NCBI GenBank assembly: GCA_037957365.1
Contig: JARHVA010007804.1
Coordinates: 152,501-216,500 of the forward strand
Direction of reading: 5' to 3'
Origin: Torreya grandis
Taxonomy: Eukaryota > Streptophyta > Pinopsida > Cupressales > Taxaceae
Length of the DNA: 64,000 nt
This document shows positions 1-12,887 of this stretch, piece after piece. The notes under the pieces are model-generated. The model saw only the letters and a program-made list of their open reading frames with translations. It made no database searches and was not told the origin of the DNA. Both the position numbers and the translations under genes were made by a program. Position 1 is the stretch's first letter. The number at the start of each line of letters is the position of its first letter.

Positions 1-472
1 GGTATCTTGATGGAAACTAAAATAGTCACTAAAATCTCCATATCCCCTAATTGGGCCTCTTCTCATTCAATCCATTCATCCTCAGGATCACTCTTATACT
101 AATAGATACTAAGAGTGATGTCTCATATTTACCTTCCCATTCTCCTTCATCTGAGGGAAATTTATTTTGTTCTTCATTACGATCCAATTACCTTAGTGGT
201 TTTATTATTCTATAACAATTCCTTCCCTTCAAGAATCCCCTTGATCCTTGATTAGGTGCCTCTTGGATAGGTGAACCCTATGATGAGGTTGAAAGTGTCT
301 TGGGTCTATTTTTATATACAATGGGCTCCATAGTGGGGGTGTAAGTTAATGTGGAGGGAAGTGGAGCAATAACTAATGAAACCAATGTGATAATGGGATT
401 GAGATGAAGGTAGAGTGGATGGATGTAAACTAGTATTTGAGGTGAGGAAGGAAGGAAGAAGAAATAATTGTA

Positions 473-2249
473 CTATGGTGAGCAGAGGAAAGGGAAACAT
501 AGAGAAGGGTCCACCATCCCCACTATGGTGGATGTTGCATGAATTGGAGGTGAAGGTGGGAGAGGAGAGTTAACTAAAAAGAGGAAGGAAAGAAGAAATA
601 TGTTTTGAACTATAGTGAGTGGAATAAAAAATAACATAGGGAAAACTCTAACACTACCCTTGGCATTTTTGGTGCCTTGTGGTACAGAGGGAGGATAAAG
701 GATCATTTCCACTTCAATAATTATTATGATGGCAATGGAGGGTGACAAGGCTTGAGGATATTCCTGAGGGGGGTGCCTACTCTTGTGTTCAAATTTGTGA
801 AAGGACCCCCTTGGGAGGATCCAAAATCTAATGCTCCTTTTTAATATTTTTGGCCTATTGTTTGGTGGTTTCAATATTATATTATACTTTCCTAGCCACC
901 ACCATTGACATGGTGACCTTATTCATCCTAGTGTGGACATCTGTGTCATTTAGAGCATTTAGAAACACCTCATCATGACAAGTGTGGATGTGCCCGTAGT
1001 TTATATTTACCCTTCCTCTAAGTTTTTTTAGGTGTTTCCTCACATTCTCTTTGGGGTCCCATTTTATGTGTGGTGCCTAATTGAAATAATAATGGGTTTA
1101 ATTTTTTCCCACCAACTGGAAGTGTTCTTATTTATCATATTAAATCCTACCAATACTAAGGGGAGTCAAGTGCACAACTCTTTACCTATTTTTCTTAGCT
1201 AAACATCCACAGAGTCAACCAATTGTGTATCACTTTTTGGTTTTGCAACTTTTTCTAGGAACAAACTAGGTAGATAATTAAGGTAGGCTCAAGTGCCCTC
1301 TATCCTGATTAAGTTGTAGTCTAAATAGATCGAATAATCCCCCATCTCTCTTATGCTCTTCCTAATTTGATTTGAGAGTATGGACATATCTTTTCCATAG
1401 ATGGACTAGTCTACCATCGGATAGAAGGTCTCAATAATATTGGTCAAGTTCTTCCTAAACTTGTGAGTGTGGAGGATGTTGAACTTTTCACATAGCCTAA
1501 TCTTAGGGTACTCTTTAGAATGCTCCAAAGGCTCGTCAAAAGATGCATGGATGGTTCTAGGTTTAGTGTCTACCATGTATGACATCATATAGAATTTGAA
1601 ATTTAGGGTGTTATTCAGATTAGTTATTGTGTTGATGATGTTGGAACTGATGATATCCCCTATGGTAATTACCATTTTAGAGGTAATAATAATGTTGAAC
1701 AAGGGAATCCACACCTCATTGACATAAGTATTTTTTTAGAAAGCTTAGATTTTATTTAATAAGGCCATGACAATTCTAAATCCAAATTAGAAAGTGGATT
1801 TGTGGATAGCATAAATAAGGCTTTTAATTTCAAAATTAATGAGCTAATGGTCCTATTCTTCTATCATGGTGTCTACACTATTTTCATGTATCCAAGTATT
1901 CACTAGGGTTTGGTTGTATGTTATCTCAAGGGCAGGTAGCTTGTAGTACCTTTAAAATTCTCTACCACTAAGGTGGGACACTACTGTGCTGTTTTGATGA
2001 AAGTGAGATTTTTATATAAATTTTATCATTTGTAGATAAATCAAACAATAAGTCAATGTAGGGCATTACCTCATGTTTAGTTGTAGTATTATGCAAACCT
2101 ACTATCTTCATTGCCAACAAGTCATCTAAGTACATCTGTGAGAATGTAGAGAGTTGGTCCTCAAGACTGTAAGGTTTGGCCTTGCCAACTTCTTCCCAAA
2201 TATAAGAGAAGTGATTAAATCTATATTTGAAGATAGTTTCATCGAACAC
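473..2249 (-). pseudogene. Decayed coding-like region, unknown family
   Basis: I do not recognise this family. Read on the minus strand, frames with good amino-acid composition run for about 1.8 kb with only scattered stops and a few frame changes. The open blocks are 2249-1968, 1714-1406 and 874-473, and the sequence between them still translates sensibly when single stops are ignored. Examples are FSYIWEEVGKAKPYSLEDQL near 2200-2140, RPLCYP-like aromatic segments near 1790, and REMGDYSIYLDYNLIRIEGT near 1335-1280. Many stops sit next to aromatic or charged residues where Trp or Gln would be expected, which fits C-to-T decay. No zinc knuckle, protease, RT or integrase motif is visible. It could be the gag-like or accessory ORF of an ancient retroelement, or a dead host gene. 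It is not a working gene. Confidence 0.4.
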
Positions 2250-3969
2250 TATGTTAGTATATTCTACTAATCATGAAATTGAATACATAAATGGATGAGG
2301 TGAAATTTGAGATAAGGAGGCCATGTTTATGAAGCTATGAAACTTATGATTCATGAGGATTCAAACTTGGGCTTGTAATTTGTTAGTTTGATATAAATAT
2401 GACTATAATTGGCTCTATAAATGACATATATTTCCTTTGTATTCACTGGATTTTCCTAATTGAATGTAAAGTTATTAAATTCATGTGAATTAATGGTGTT
2501 AATGGCTTTGGATCCTCACTTTTACCTTTTATATTTGAATTTAACTTGACTCATGAGATGGTGACACTTTGATCACATTAGACTCATAGGATGGTGGCAC
2601 TTTGATCACATTAGATTCATAGGATGGTGCCACTTTATGGGATTGTACTGAGTCACTTTCATATGAGATTTCATATAATGCCTTTTAGTGAGTCAGTCTC
2701 CAAGTGATCAGGATGATGCCATTTAGCACGATCTCACTTTCCCACTTTCCCAAGGATTTTTTACATTAATTTCAATCTATTAGTATCTAGGTAAACAAGA
2801 TGGAGACACTTGGCATAATCTCAGAGAGTCGCTCACCCAATGAAATTGAAATATTTTTTGAGTTTTGAAATTTCACAAGTTGATGGGTGCATACCACATG
2901 TCCTTGACTATTTGAAAATGAAGTATTAATCTTAATATCATAACTACACTTGAATTTATTACAACTCCCTTCAAGGTATCACCCAATACTACCTTCAAAT
3001 AGACCTTGAAGGGCCTTGTAATACCTTCAAGGGTACTCTTATGTGTTTTTGAAAGGTATATCCTAGGAGATACCTTCAAAATCATGCGTTCACCACAGAG
3101 GTTCAAATCACATACAAGATCCCAAAATATAAGTAGCTAATTGTTTTCCATAATTTTTATCAAAACCCATATTGCTCAATATTATTTTTTATACTAATAA
3201 AATACATGGTTGAATGTTGACTTAGTTAGATATTGTTATCTATGCAGCTATTATGCTCTTATGCATGTTTGAAAGGTATCTCCTAAGACATACCTTCAAA
3301 TTAGGATAAAAATAGGATTGAAGTATGTAGTATATGATATTAAAAGCTATTATTTTTTTAGATTGACATAAACTATGTCATTAGCAAAAAAGAGTTATGC
3401 AATCCCTGTTTAACATTTTTAGGTTTTAACATATCTCCATGCTTATGTTATGGTATAAATAGAGATTTATCTCCTACATATAGGTATAAATTAGACATAT
3501 TTTATAAATAAAATGATTAAAAACTCTTCTCATGTCTTTTACAAATGTCCAGGTTGAAAAATCATATGTCAATGGCTTTCTAATGTTGATATTATGTTTT
3601 TGTCATAAATAATGGTAAGGTCATTGGTGAAGGAAGAATAAACAGAGTTCCAAGTCTAGATGATGACTCTCTGAAATCCATAAATCTCAATTCCACATGC
3701 CACAATGAGGAAATACTTATTGAATGTGTAGGTATTAATCTGACTAAAGATTTTAATTTGACACTACTACTTCTATTTCCAGCAACTTTTGTGGATAATT
3801 TCGGGGATGTAGTTGATAGTTTTACTATATGGAGCATAAGAATGATGCAACATGTCACAACGAAGTTTTCTATAGAGAATGACATGGATTAAAGATAAAA
3901 TAATTTTAGTTTAGTTCTATATATACAACCATTTCAACAAGAAAACTATGGCTTGGAATCATTGGTTTG
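2250..3969. other. AT-rich intergenic sequence
   Basis: I see no gene here apart from the short tandem repeat listed separately at 2548-2637. Several short words recur, such as TACCTTCAA near 2973, 2993, 3021, 3072 and 3292, but they do not form a clean array. The small open frames at 2873-3106 and 3592-3885 on the minus strand have no recognisable motif. Confidence 0.5.
2548..2637. repeat. 33-bp tandem repeat, about 2.7 copies
   Basis: Three consecutive units start at 2548, 2581 and 2614. The unit begins GACTCAT(G/A) and continues GATGGTGRCACTTTGATCAC; it contains the palindrome TGATCA. The copies differ at only a few positions. Looser relatives of the same words follow to about 2840 and reappear at 7.66-8.05 kb, so it may be the remnant of a larger degenerate satellite. 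Confidence 0.8.
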
Positions 3970-6650
3970 ATATATCTATGATCCTACCTTATTTCATAGC
4001 CTAAGAAATAATTTTATTGGGGAAAGGGTACATTTGTTACACAAATTCACAACTCTTACAAATGATGAAAAATTGCTTTTGATTATGTTAAATTTACACA
4101 ACTAGGGGAGATTTTTGGTTGCATTCCTGTCCCAATGTTATAAAATCAATTGGGAGTTTACATAAGGCATATTCTACAACATTGTGAGACTTGTAGTACA
4201 TAGGTAACCAAAACATCTATAATTAGATGGCCTTCCAACAAGATAGTGGACATTGAAGTTAAAGCAATCAATTTACCATACAAGATGCCAAAAGAGAAAT
4301 AATTTGGAAATGTTTAGGAAGCAATGTATACTAAATTCATTCCTTTCATGACATTCCACATGCAAAGGCATAAAAAAATATTAACTCACACCTGGAACTA
4401 CTTTGGTCAAAAAAGAAATCAACCAAACACTTCACTCAGCCAAATGGATTTTGATGAAAGTATAGATAGTGAGATTAAAATAGTGTATGTAGATAAATAT
4501 TGTACCAAAAAATGTTTTTAGTTAGGATTGTCATTTGAGATGATAAAATATGCAAGGATAAATTTGATTGATTCCACCACAATAGATATGATTCAACATG
4601 TCTTGGATGTTCTTTTTGCCAGTTTGTTCAAGAAAAATAAAAACAAAACTATCATTGATTTTTAGGGTACAAAGATCTATTTGGAAGCTTAGCTTAAAAT
4701 ATGTGGATTGAAGAGAAGTATCTTTTTTGACATTCAATATTGTCACAAAAATGAAGAATGAAATTCATTCCATGTAGGGAGGGTTTAGTAAAAGCCACAA
4801 AAGAAGACAATGGTAGCTAAATATTTATTGGACCAATTTGTGGATGATTTTATAGATGTTTCTCCATGACTAACATGCTAGGTATATATAGTTGTCTCAT
4901 GAGAAAATGTTCAACATCTTCCAGCATCTTTCACTCAAGAATTTATGAGGTGACACATCAATACACAACTAGAAGATATGGAATATGAGCCAATATCCCA
5001 TAAATATTTAATAACATGTGGAGAAATAATTTTCATGATGTCACCATTGCCAAGTATGATGACTTTACTAGGTGAAAAAAATGCATCTTGTTGACTCAAT
5101 AAAAATTCTCTTGGTCCCTTTATAGAGATCAAGAAGAGCGTATCGATTAAGAATTCATGATTCACTCAAATCATATAATTTCTACAAGACAAATGTATTA
5201 CACACATAAATTAATGTCAGAGCAATACCTTTAAGAATGCCTCAGTGTTATTCATGAAAAGGTGGAATGTCAAAAACATTTGTGCCAAAGACAATGATGA
5301 AAAGCAAAGTAGTTACCATTAGAATAGTAGAGTTGTCAAAGGTAGGGATTATAACACATGGACATGGTGTATGTGGATATGGGCATTTTTTAATCATATG
5401 TTCTTAGAGGGTTTAAATTTATGACCACCTCATTGAACAAGTGATTTAAGGATATGGAAATAATAATTCCAAATAGTTATGGATTTTTACTATATAAACC
5501 TGGATCTTTAAAATATCCATTGTATGATGTAGTTTTATCTAATAATTACTACCCTAAATGAAATAAATATATATAAGAAGGACAATCAATTGGTTCCTTC
5601 AAGAATCTTCCTTCCAAGCTATACCTTTAACTAGATAACTGTTGTGTGGACAATAAAAATAGGTACTTCCTTCCATCCATAATTATATTTAAAAAATTTT
5701 GAACCTTATATGGAACTAATATTACATTTATAAAGTCACAAAATCATATTTTTGTATAGGTTTGTGTTATAATATTTATCTCTTCTTGTCTACAAAGGTG
5801 TTTTCCTCAATGTCGAGGTTAGATTTCTCTATGTAAGACAAACCCATGAGGACATCAAAGACACATTTGGAAACCTATATGAATGTATAATGTGGAAAAA
5901 TGTATGGAGTGTGGCACAGATGATGGATAGTTATAAGACATGTGAAAATACAATAAAATTTATGTAATATTTGATTGAATAAGTAGTAGATGTCAAAGTC
6001 TATGTTAATAGTTACCAGCTAAAGGGAACAAACAAAATAGTAGGCTTGACAAAATTTCAGTGCTTTCTTCTACATATGGAACAATTTCAGCCCATTATGC
6101 ATTGTAAAAACTCTATAATAGATAGAAAGTGGTCCCACCTCCCCCAAATTTATTATGGGGGGAAAAATAAAATGGTGAGACAAATTTTCCAAAAGGTGAT
6201 TTGACAAAAAAAAATTAAAGACTTGTAAAATAGAGAAAAGTCACAAGATTCCATTTATGCAAAAGTCTTAGATAGAAGTAGAAAAAAGAGTGAAAAAGAA
6301 ATTAAATATAACTTGATTAAGTATGTAAAAAAATTTAATGAATTTAGTTTGATCAAAAATAATAATTAGAAGGATCTAGCATATTACTTCCAAAACATCC
6401 ATGACATAATGAGATAAGACATGTTACCCTCTGAAGTTGAATGTATAAGATATTTTCAACCTAGAACATGCCATGACATACCCTTGAATATAGATCTACA
6501 TAAAATGGTTAATGATATGACCCTTGATTTTGGAGTGGAATCTAAAGATACATATGTTGATCCAATAATAAAAAGAACAAAAACTTCATTTCATCCAGCT
6601 TAAGATGTGCAAAGTAGAGATATGTTATTTGTCAGACCTGATGATTCTAT
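3970..6650 (+). pseudogene. Decayed coding-like region, unknown family
   Basis: I do not recognise this family. The plus strand has a series of long, nearly open frames joined by frame changes. At 4258-4521 the frame reads through two TAA/TAG stops into an open block starting MYTKFIPFMTFHMQRHKKIL. At about 5815-6203 a single frame gives a coherent stretch with only two internal stops, both TAA, including KCYVN-like and HMEQFQPIMHCKNSIIDRKW segments. A further open block is at 6421-6603. The composition looks like a real protein rather than random AT-rich DNA. I see no zinc finger, DDE, RT or kinase motif. It may be an ancient mobile-element protein or a dead host gene. The stops and frame changes rule out a working product. 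Confidence 0.35.
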
Positions 6651-8639
6651 AACAGTTAACTACAAAATATGAATCACTATTGATAAAATAAATATTGATC
6701 TACTAAAAAAAATATAGATATAGAACGAAGGGTCAAAATATGTTGGTTCATCCCACTTCATGCAGGGAAAAAAATTGTATAAGAAGCATAAATTAATTCA
6801 GGATGTTTGGAAAAGAAATGGAAGCCAAACCCAACTGACACATCTTTACCATCCATACACATAAATAGTATCATCTACTATTGGAAACCAAATAAAAATT
6901 GGAGAGGTCATACACTTGTTCGCACTAATTTTTTGAAAGGCTTTCTAACTAACTAATTGAATACATCATCCCATTAGGTATGTTTAAAAATAGTGATAAA
7001 GGATTGGGAACTATTGTTTTATTTCATGACATTGATAAATTTGAAATGGTGTTTCATTAATTTTAGAATGAAAAATATGATTCTTTTTCAAAATTTAGTC
7101 CATTTTTTGGGAATGTATAATGTTTTCTTGTTTCATGTATTTATATTTATCTCTAGTGGCACTTCACATTTTTGGTCTTGGAAAATATGCTTTGGCATTT
7201 AAATTTTAAATTTATTAATACAAAAATTGAGTATTTCAGCAAATGTGCATTTATTTAATGGCATTTAATAGCTAGAATTCCCACTTCACATTTTTTTAAT
7301 TCAAAATGGTATTCGGCTTTTGTGTATTTCAAATATCAAGAACACATTTCACAAATCATGAAAACCTTTTCAAATTTTTCGTTCCTCAAATTAAAATTTG
7401 TATTTTCATACTTCAAAATGGTATTCAATAAATGGTCTTCATAATTTTCACATCAATATCTACACTTAGGATTTTGTACATTATAAAATACACTTTGGCA
7501 TTCCCGTGTTTGTGAAAAGGTCTTTGGGGTTTATGCCTCAGAATGTCCCACTTCAACATTTGTGCATCATGATTTTTCTTTGAAATTTGCATATCATCAA
7601 ATGGTCTTTGGATTTTTAGTTTTTAAAATTACGCTTCAGATAAGCAATTGATATTGTACCATGTGGCATAATCTTGGTGACTCATCTGTGTGGAAAGATG
7701 ACCAAACTAAAAAAATCTTGCATAATGCGACCACCTGAGATTATGTCATGTGTCATAATATCAGTAACTTGACTATGTGGGAGATTATATTAATAATATA
7801 AACATTAAGGAGGTTCCAAATGAGTTGATCACCCATGATCAAGACACTTAACACAATATTGGGGACTCTCTCACAAATACCAAAGTCAACATAGGAGAAC
7901 TGATTTTAGAATGATCAACAAGTGGCTTGTGCACAAATATGAGATAAACATTAACAGTTGTAAGGACATCACCAAAATATTAAATAAATATTTTATGATG
8001 AAATCAATTGATGACACATGGCATCCTAGTTATCCTAAGTGATTTAAATCACATATCATCTAAGTGCCTGATAGATTTATGAATTATTTTTCCTTAAAAA
8101 ATAAACCATTTAGGCTTATTATCTATAAATGCATGGTCTATGAACCAGTTTGAATGGTTGCATAAATTTGATTGAAGATATTATAAATATTATTTGTCTT
8201 CGTACTATTTTTCACATTTAGATAGATCTGATTTATTTATAATAAGTTCAACTAATTTTTGATAAGTCCATTTAATTATTGATAAATTTTAATTTATTTT
8301 AGTTGAGGTGTAAGAGGGTTATATTAGAAATTTAATTATTTATGATATTTTAAAATAATTTGGACTTATTATAAAATACATAATTTAGATAGATGTGATT
8401 TAAATACATTATATATATGTGATTTATTAGTAATATTTCCAACTAAATCTTGATATAATCCAATTTATATTTGATAGTTTCCAAAAAATTGATTACTAAT
8501 TATTTATGATTATTTTAAATAAGATTGAATTATTAAATATACATTAGATTGATCTTATTTATTTATAATATGTATTGCTTAGTCTTGATACAATCAAATT
8601 TATTTCTAATAGTTTTCGAAAAATTGGACTATTGATAAG
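6651..8639. other. AT-rich intergenic sequence with degenerate short repeats
   Basis: No gene is visible. Between about 7150 and 7640 the words CACTTCA, AAATGGTATTC and (A)AATGGTCTTTGG return at irregular spacing, suggesting an eroded tandem array. Between 7660 and 8050 words of the type ATGTGGCATAATCT and GACTCTCTCACA recur and resemble the 2.55-2.84 kb segment. From 8200 to 8640 the sequence is very AT-rich with repeated GATAAGTCCA-like and ATTTATTATA-like words. Confidence 0.4.
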
Positions 8640-9115
8640 TCCATATTATCTAAAATTTTCCTTAATAAGTATCAAAGGGAATCTTTCTTTATGGATTTTA
8701 GGCAACCCATAGATACGTGTTACCAATAATTTTTTTGGAATAATTCTCTTCTTTAGGTTCTCTTCTAGTGAGGATTTATTGGTAGTACGTTTAACCTCTT
8801 TTATGATCTTATTTCTTGGATCCTTATCTATTATCTTATAACTATTCAAGTCTGCCAAAATATCTAACATTTTACCTTCATAATCCACTACATACTCAAA
8901 ACTATAAAACCATTCCCTTTATCTACTCTCATAATGGTTATATCTTTATTATCTCTTATACTTTTTAGGGTGATGGATTCCTCCCTAGATACATTTATCT
9001 TAAGTTGTTTTGCCTTTCTTAAGACCATAACATATTCTTACATTATCTCCTCATCTAATTTTGTTATTCTCTTATTATTCATTGCGTAGATATGAACAAT
9101 CACATTAAATGTGTT
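8640..9115 (-). pseudogene. Penelope-like element fragment, reverse transcriptase N-terminal part
   Basis: On the minus strand, 8888-8646 encodes a block with NSYKIIDKDPRNKIIKEVKR and YGLPKIHKERFPL. This is the fingers region that in Penelope-like RTs precedes the catalytic palm (consensus Y.LPKIHK.G.PLRPI). Upstream sequence to about 9115 matches the start of the fuller copy at 15.26-15.75 kb, including the MNN.R repeat and a KRIRDNKDITIMRVDKG-like segment, with stops. The fragment is cut off on its 3' side at about 8640, so palm, thumb and endonuclease are missing. It is dead. Its right edge is the same as in the copy at 13.86-15.75 kb. Confidence 0.75.
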
Positions 9116-9385
9116 AGTGTTTTAACAAACACAATAATGCTTAATATTATATATATATACCTATCATCTCAAACTAAAATTTTTGATGGATTAAAAACAT
9201 TATCTATAAAATTAACAAACATAAACTAAGATATTATATCCCAATCACACTAAATGCATGGTTAGTTTAAGATCAAAAGTGAAATATTAAAATCCAATCA
9301 AACTTGACAAATTCTCTTTCAATAAATACTAATGTTTGGGTAATCAACTCATTTATATATTTATTTTTAAAATTAGTTTTGGCCC
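9116..9385. repeat. Duplicon fragment C (third copy of a local segment)
   Basis: This 270-bp piece matches 15757-15978 (duplicon A) and, split by an insertion, 39795-39963 plus 55352-55450 (duplicon B). Shared landmarks are ATATTATATCCCAAT, AAATGCATGGTT and CAAACTTGACAAAT. In C and A it directly follows Penelope-like sequence; in B it does not. C therefore probably derives from an A-like locus after the Penelope-like insertion. Confidence 0.75.
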
Positions 9386-10640
9386 ATGTATTTTGGTTAA
9401 CTATATGTGTTCTTTTATCTATCATGATCTAGTTTTCTATGAAACTATCATGGCCTTTCAAATAACACATGGTATGCATCCATTGGTATAACATCACACC
9501 ATATTTCATCCTTATAAGTTTTACCTGTAGAAAATTTGATGAAACACATTTTATCTATTGTAACTTCATTCCCTTTATTAAATCATTAAATCTGATAAGG
9601 ATTAGGTTATTTTTCACACTATAAACCTAGTTTCTCAATCATATCTTTAGAAATCATATTTTCACAACTACCACCATTTATAATTAATCTAAATAACTTA
9701 CCTATTGAAGTACACCTTGTTTGAAATATATTTTTTTGTAGACATGGATCACCACCTTCTTTAGTTTTCACATGTTCTTTCCTTGGAGAAATCATTATTC
9801 TTTTCATCATGAGATTTTATCCAAATATGTTGTTACAACTTTAGTAATTTACTCTTCTATTTTAGCTTCAACTAAATTCACCCTTGGGAGATCCTCTTTC
9901 CTCCTTTTTTGATCTTGGTAGTATGGACACTCAAGTTGTCTATCACCTTATTCTGTACATTTGTGACAAACATAAGACCTATGCTGATTTTGAAACCATC
10001 CTTTACCACCACCATATCTTTGTCCTCTCTAAGATCCTCTTCCTCTTTATTTATATACAAATCCTTGTCAATTATTTTCTTGTCCTTTTTGACCATGTGA
10101 TTATTCTATTCTAGTGGTATTAGACCCACCTCTATTTTTAATAAATCCACATATTCCCCTTGTTGGATGGGATTTTCCTCTTCTTGGCCTAAGAGATGTT
10201 TTTTCTGAAATTCTATCTACTTCATTCATCTTATGCTTTCAAAGTTAATTGATAAACTTCCTCCATGTAATGTATTACATGTATACTTAATTCATCTTGA
10301 ATAGAAATCTTCAAACCATTTACATACATTGTAGTCATCTTTTGTTCTCTCTCATCATGCTCTACACTTATGGAAAGCTTGTGAAACTTATATGTATGCT
10401 CTTGTATATTGTGATCCTTATATCTCAAATTTAGAAATCTTTTGTAGGGTTTTTTATATAATCCAAAATAAGAAAATTTTCCCTTAGCTTCTTCTCTATC
10501 TATTCCATGAGTTGATTTTCTTTTTACATTTTATCTATATTTCTTTATGTTGGTGTTCCCATCAAATCATTGCATGCCCCTTCAATTTTGTGCATGCAAA
10601 ATTTACCTTCTTATCTTCTCTCATAGTTATCCATTATAAA
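9386..10640 (-). pseudogene. Decayed Ty3/gypsy fragment: gag, zinc-knuckle region, protease
   Basis: On the minus strand the domain order is gag, knuckle region, protease, then the protease-RT linker. Gag is seen around 10600-10230: KLKGHAMIWWEHQH near 10600 and a block at 10428-10231 with EHTYKFHKLS and a MYVNGLKISI segment. The protease is at 9810-9619 and contains LIINGGSCENMISKDMIEKL; the usual catalytic Asp of D-G-G/S is Asn here. At about 9525-9440 the linker has the IPMDACHVLF-type block in a shifted frame. No RT, RNase H or integrase follows, because the fragment stops at duplicon piece C. It is unrelated in detail to the gypsy element at 29.5-36.3 kb. It is dead, and it is truncated on both sides. 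Confidence 0.75.
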
Positions 10641-10659
10641 AAAGTTGTGTCTCATACAA

Positions 10660-11730
10660 GATTACGGTGGCTTAATCTATGATGGAGGCTTTAATGTTTA
10701 GGCATGGTAAATGATGTGAGATATTTCTTGGGTGTGAGAAATGCTTGGGAGGATGACTCTATCGATAATATTTCCCATTTGTGTAAGTGTCTTACATTGA
10801 GATGTAATAATTTTTGAGCTATTGATTATGGATTGAAATCATCTAAAAACATTAGTGTGGCTTCTCTACTTTGGAAGTGGTGAGTCTAGAGATATGGGAT
10901 TCACATGAAAATTATCTAGGATGTGGATGAAAAATCTCTTCAAGAATCTAATGGGGGAAATATCAGAGGCCATAGAAAATATTTTAGGGGCATAATTTAT
11001 GGAATAAAGTAGAAGGGTGAAGGGAAATTCATACCTAGCCATTTTGTTTTCTATAAGTTTGATAATGGTAGTTTTTTATAAACATCAAGTAAATGAACTA
11101 GTTTCTCTTTTTGTTTAGATGGATAAGAGGGTAAATTTTTTTTTGAGATAAATAAGTCACAAGAAGGCCCATATGTTTAGCTCCCCTTTTTGGGGATGGA
11201 TAGTTTAGGATGTATCCCACTATGGATGTTCAAGCCTTATAGGAGAGATTTTCTTCACGTATAAAATTTGTAGAAGAAGTGAATTTTGTGTGTTATAGTG
11301 AACATATAGAGGGGGAATTTAAGGGATTGGTCCTTCTTAATTTTAAATAATTGACAACCCCTCTACCTATGATGAAAAATTGGAAAGTAGTGCACAAGTC
11401 ATCAAAAAGGTTATAAATGGTAAAATTACCAATTTGAGGGTTTGTTCATGGAAGGTTCTAGGCACCACCTTGGTTGGAGGATAAGGGGGAAAGTTTCAAG
11501 CATTGGGGGATAGTAAGAACTAGAAGAAATTAGGGAGGTTTTGAAAGTTTGGGGTTTTGAGTGGAGCCATTTTATTGGTCGGGAATTACTAGCAAACATC
11601 ATCTTATCTACAATTGGTGGATATTAAAGGACTGGATAAACTATATAAGGATTTGTCTCAACATGAAAATTACGTTCAAGGTGTCAACTAGGATGGTGAC
11701 TAGGTTATTAAGTTAGATTAAAAGTTTATT
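10660..11730 (+). pseudogene. Possible decayed coding remnant, unknown
   Basis: The plus strand keeps protein-like composition with scattered stops, for example DVRYFLGVRNAWEDDSIDNI near 10712-10772, a KFVEEVNFVCYSEHIEGEFK-type stretch near 11265-11325, and FYWSGITSKHHLIYNWWILK near 11570-11630. I cannot assign it to a family and see no catalytic motif. It may be part of a mobile element adjoining the gypsy fragment. Confidence is low because frames change several times. Confidence 0.25.
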
Positions 11731-12169
11731 TTTAATGTTTTGTATTGCTATTTTATTCAAGGCATCTAATAATTCAAATTAGTTTTATTTTCTATTGTAA
11801 TACTATTATTTAAAGTAAATTTTAATTTTTTTTAAAAACTTAAAGGTAGTTTGACTTGACTCGATTGTGATGGTCAGATGCCTCAATAGGTTTACCATTA
11901 AGGAAGTCTTATATATTTTTTTGAGTTTTTTATTATTAGGAAGGGGCCCTGTAAACCTTGAGACCTAACTAAAAAATAATATAATTTTTTTAAATTTAAA
12001 TAATATTTAATATTTATTTTGATTTATTTAGTTAAATATACCTATTTATAAAATAAAGTACCATATGTTTGAGGCACTGAGACAACTAGGATATTATAGC
12101 CATTTATTTTTAAAAAATATCACTACACTTGACTTTAATGTCCTCATTACAATGATGAAAAAATAATTC
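11731..12169. other. AT-rich intergenic sequence
   Basis: No gene or clear repeat is visible in this stretch. It holds runs of T and A and a few short homopolymers. Confidence 0.4.
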
Positions 12170-12207
12170 TACATCTATATCTACATCTACATCTACATCT
12201 ACATATG

Positions 12208-12273
<66 letters not shown>

Positions 12274-12274
12274 T
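12170..12274. repeat. (ACATCT)n/(ACATAT)n microsatellite
   Basis: Hexanucleotide units change along the array from ACATCT on the left to ACATAT on the right, with one ATATGCAT interruption near 12205. This is simple sequence with no gene. The open frames across it are meaningless. Confidence 0.95.
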
Positions 12275-12705
12275 AAACATCATAACAAGAAATCATAAGC
12301 ATCAATATTACTCACCATGATCATTAAAAAAATAACTAATAAATATTTTTTTCATCAAAAAGTTTAAAAAAAAAGATCTTACACTATGTCCATAAACTTG
12401 TAGGAGATCTTTCCAAAAATTCTTGAGAACATATTATGTTTTGATAAAATTATGAGGAGGAGAAATCAAGTACTCAATAAAACATGTTGTACATGAAACA
12501 TGAACACCATGTATATAGGTATTTAAAATTTTATTTTTATTTTAAATAATAAATGTAATCTACACTTAAAATGCAACATTTCATTATTTTACACTATTTT
12601 CACATTTTATATAGTCAAATCACTATTGCCTATACAAATGAAAAATGTTCAAGTTTCCATTTATTGTTGTCCCCTTTATATCAAAATATGGGACACACTA
12701 TTATT
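12275..12705. other. AT-rich intergenic sequence
   Basis: No gene is visible. The segment joins the hexanucleotide and (CA)n microsatellites. I see only weak similarity to the corresponding region left of duplicon B. Confidence 0.4.
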
Positions 12706-12887
<182 letters not shown>

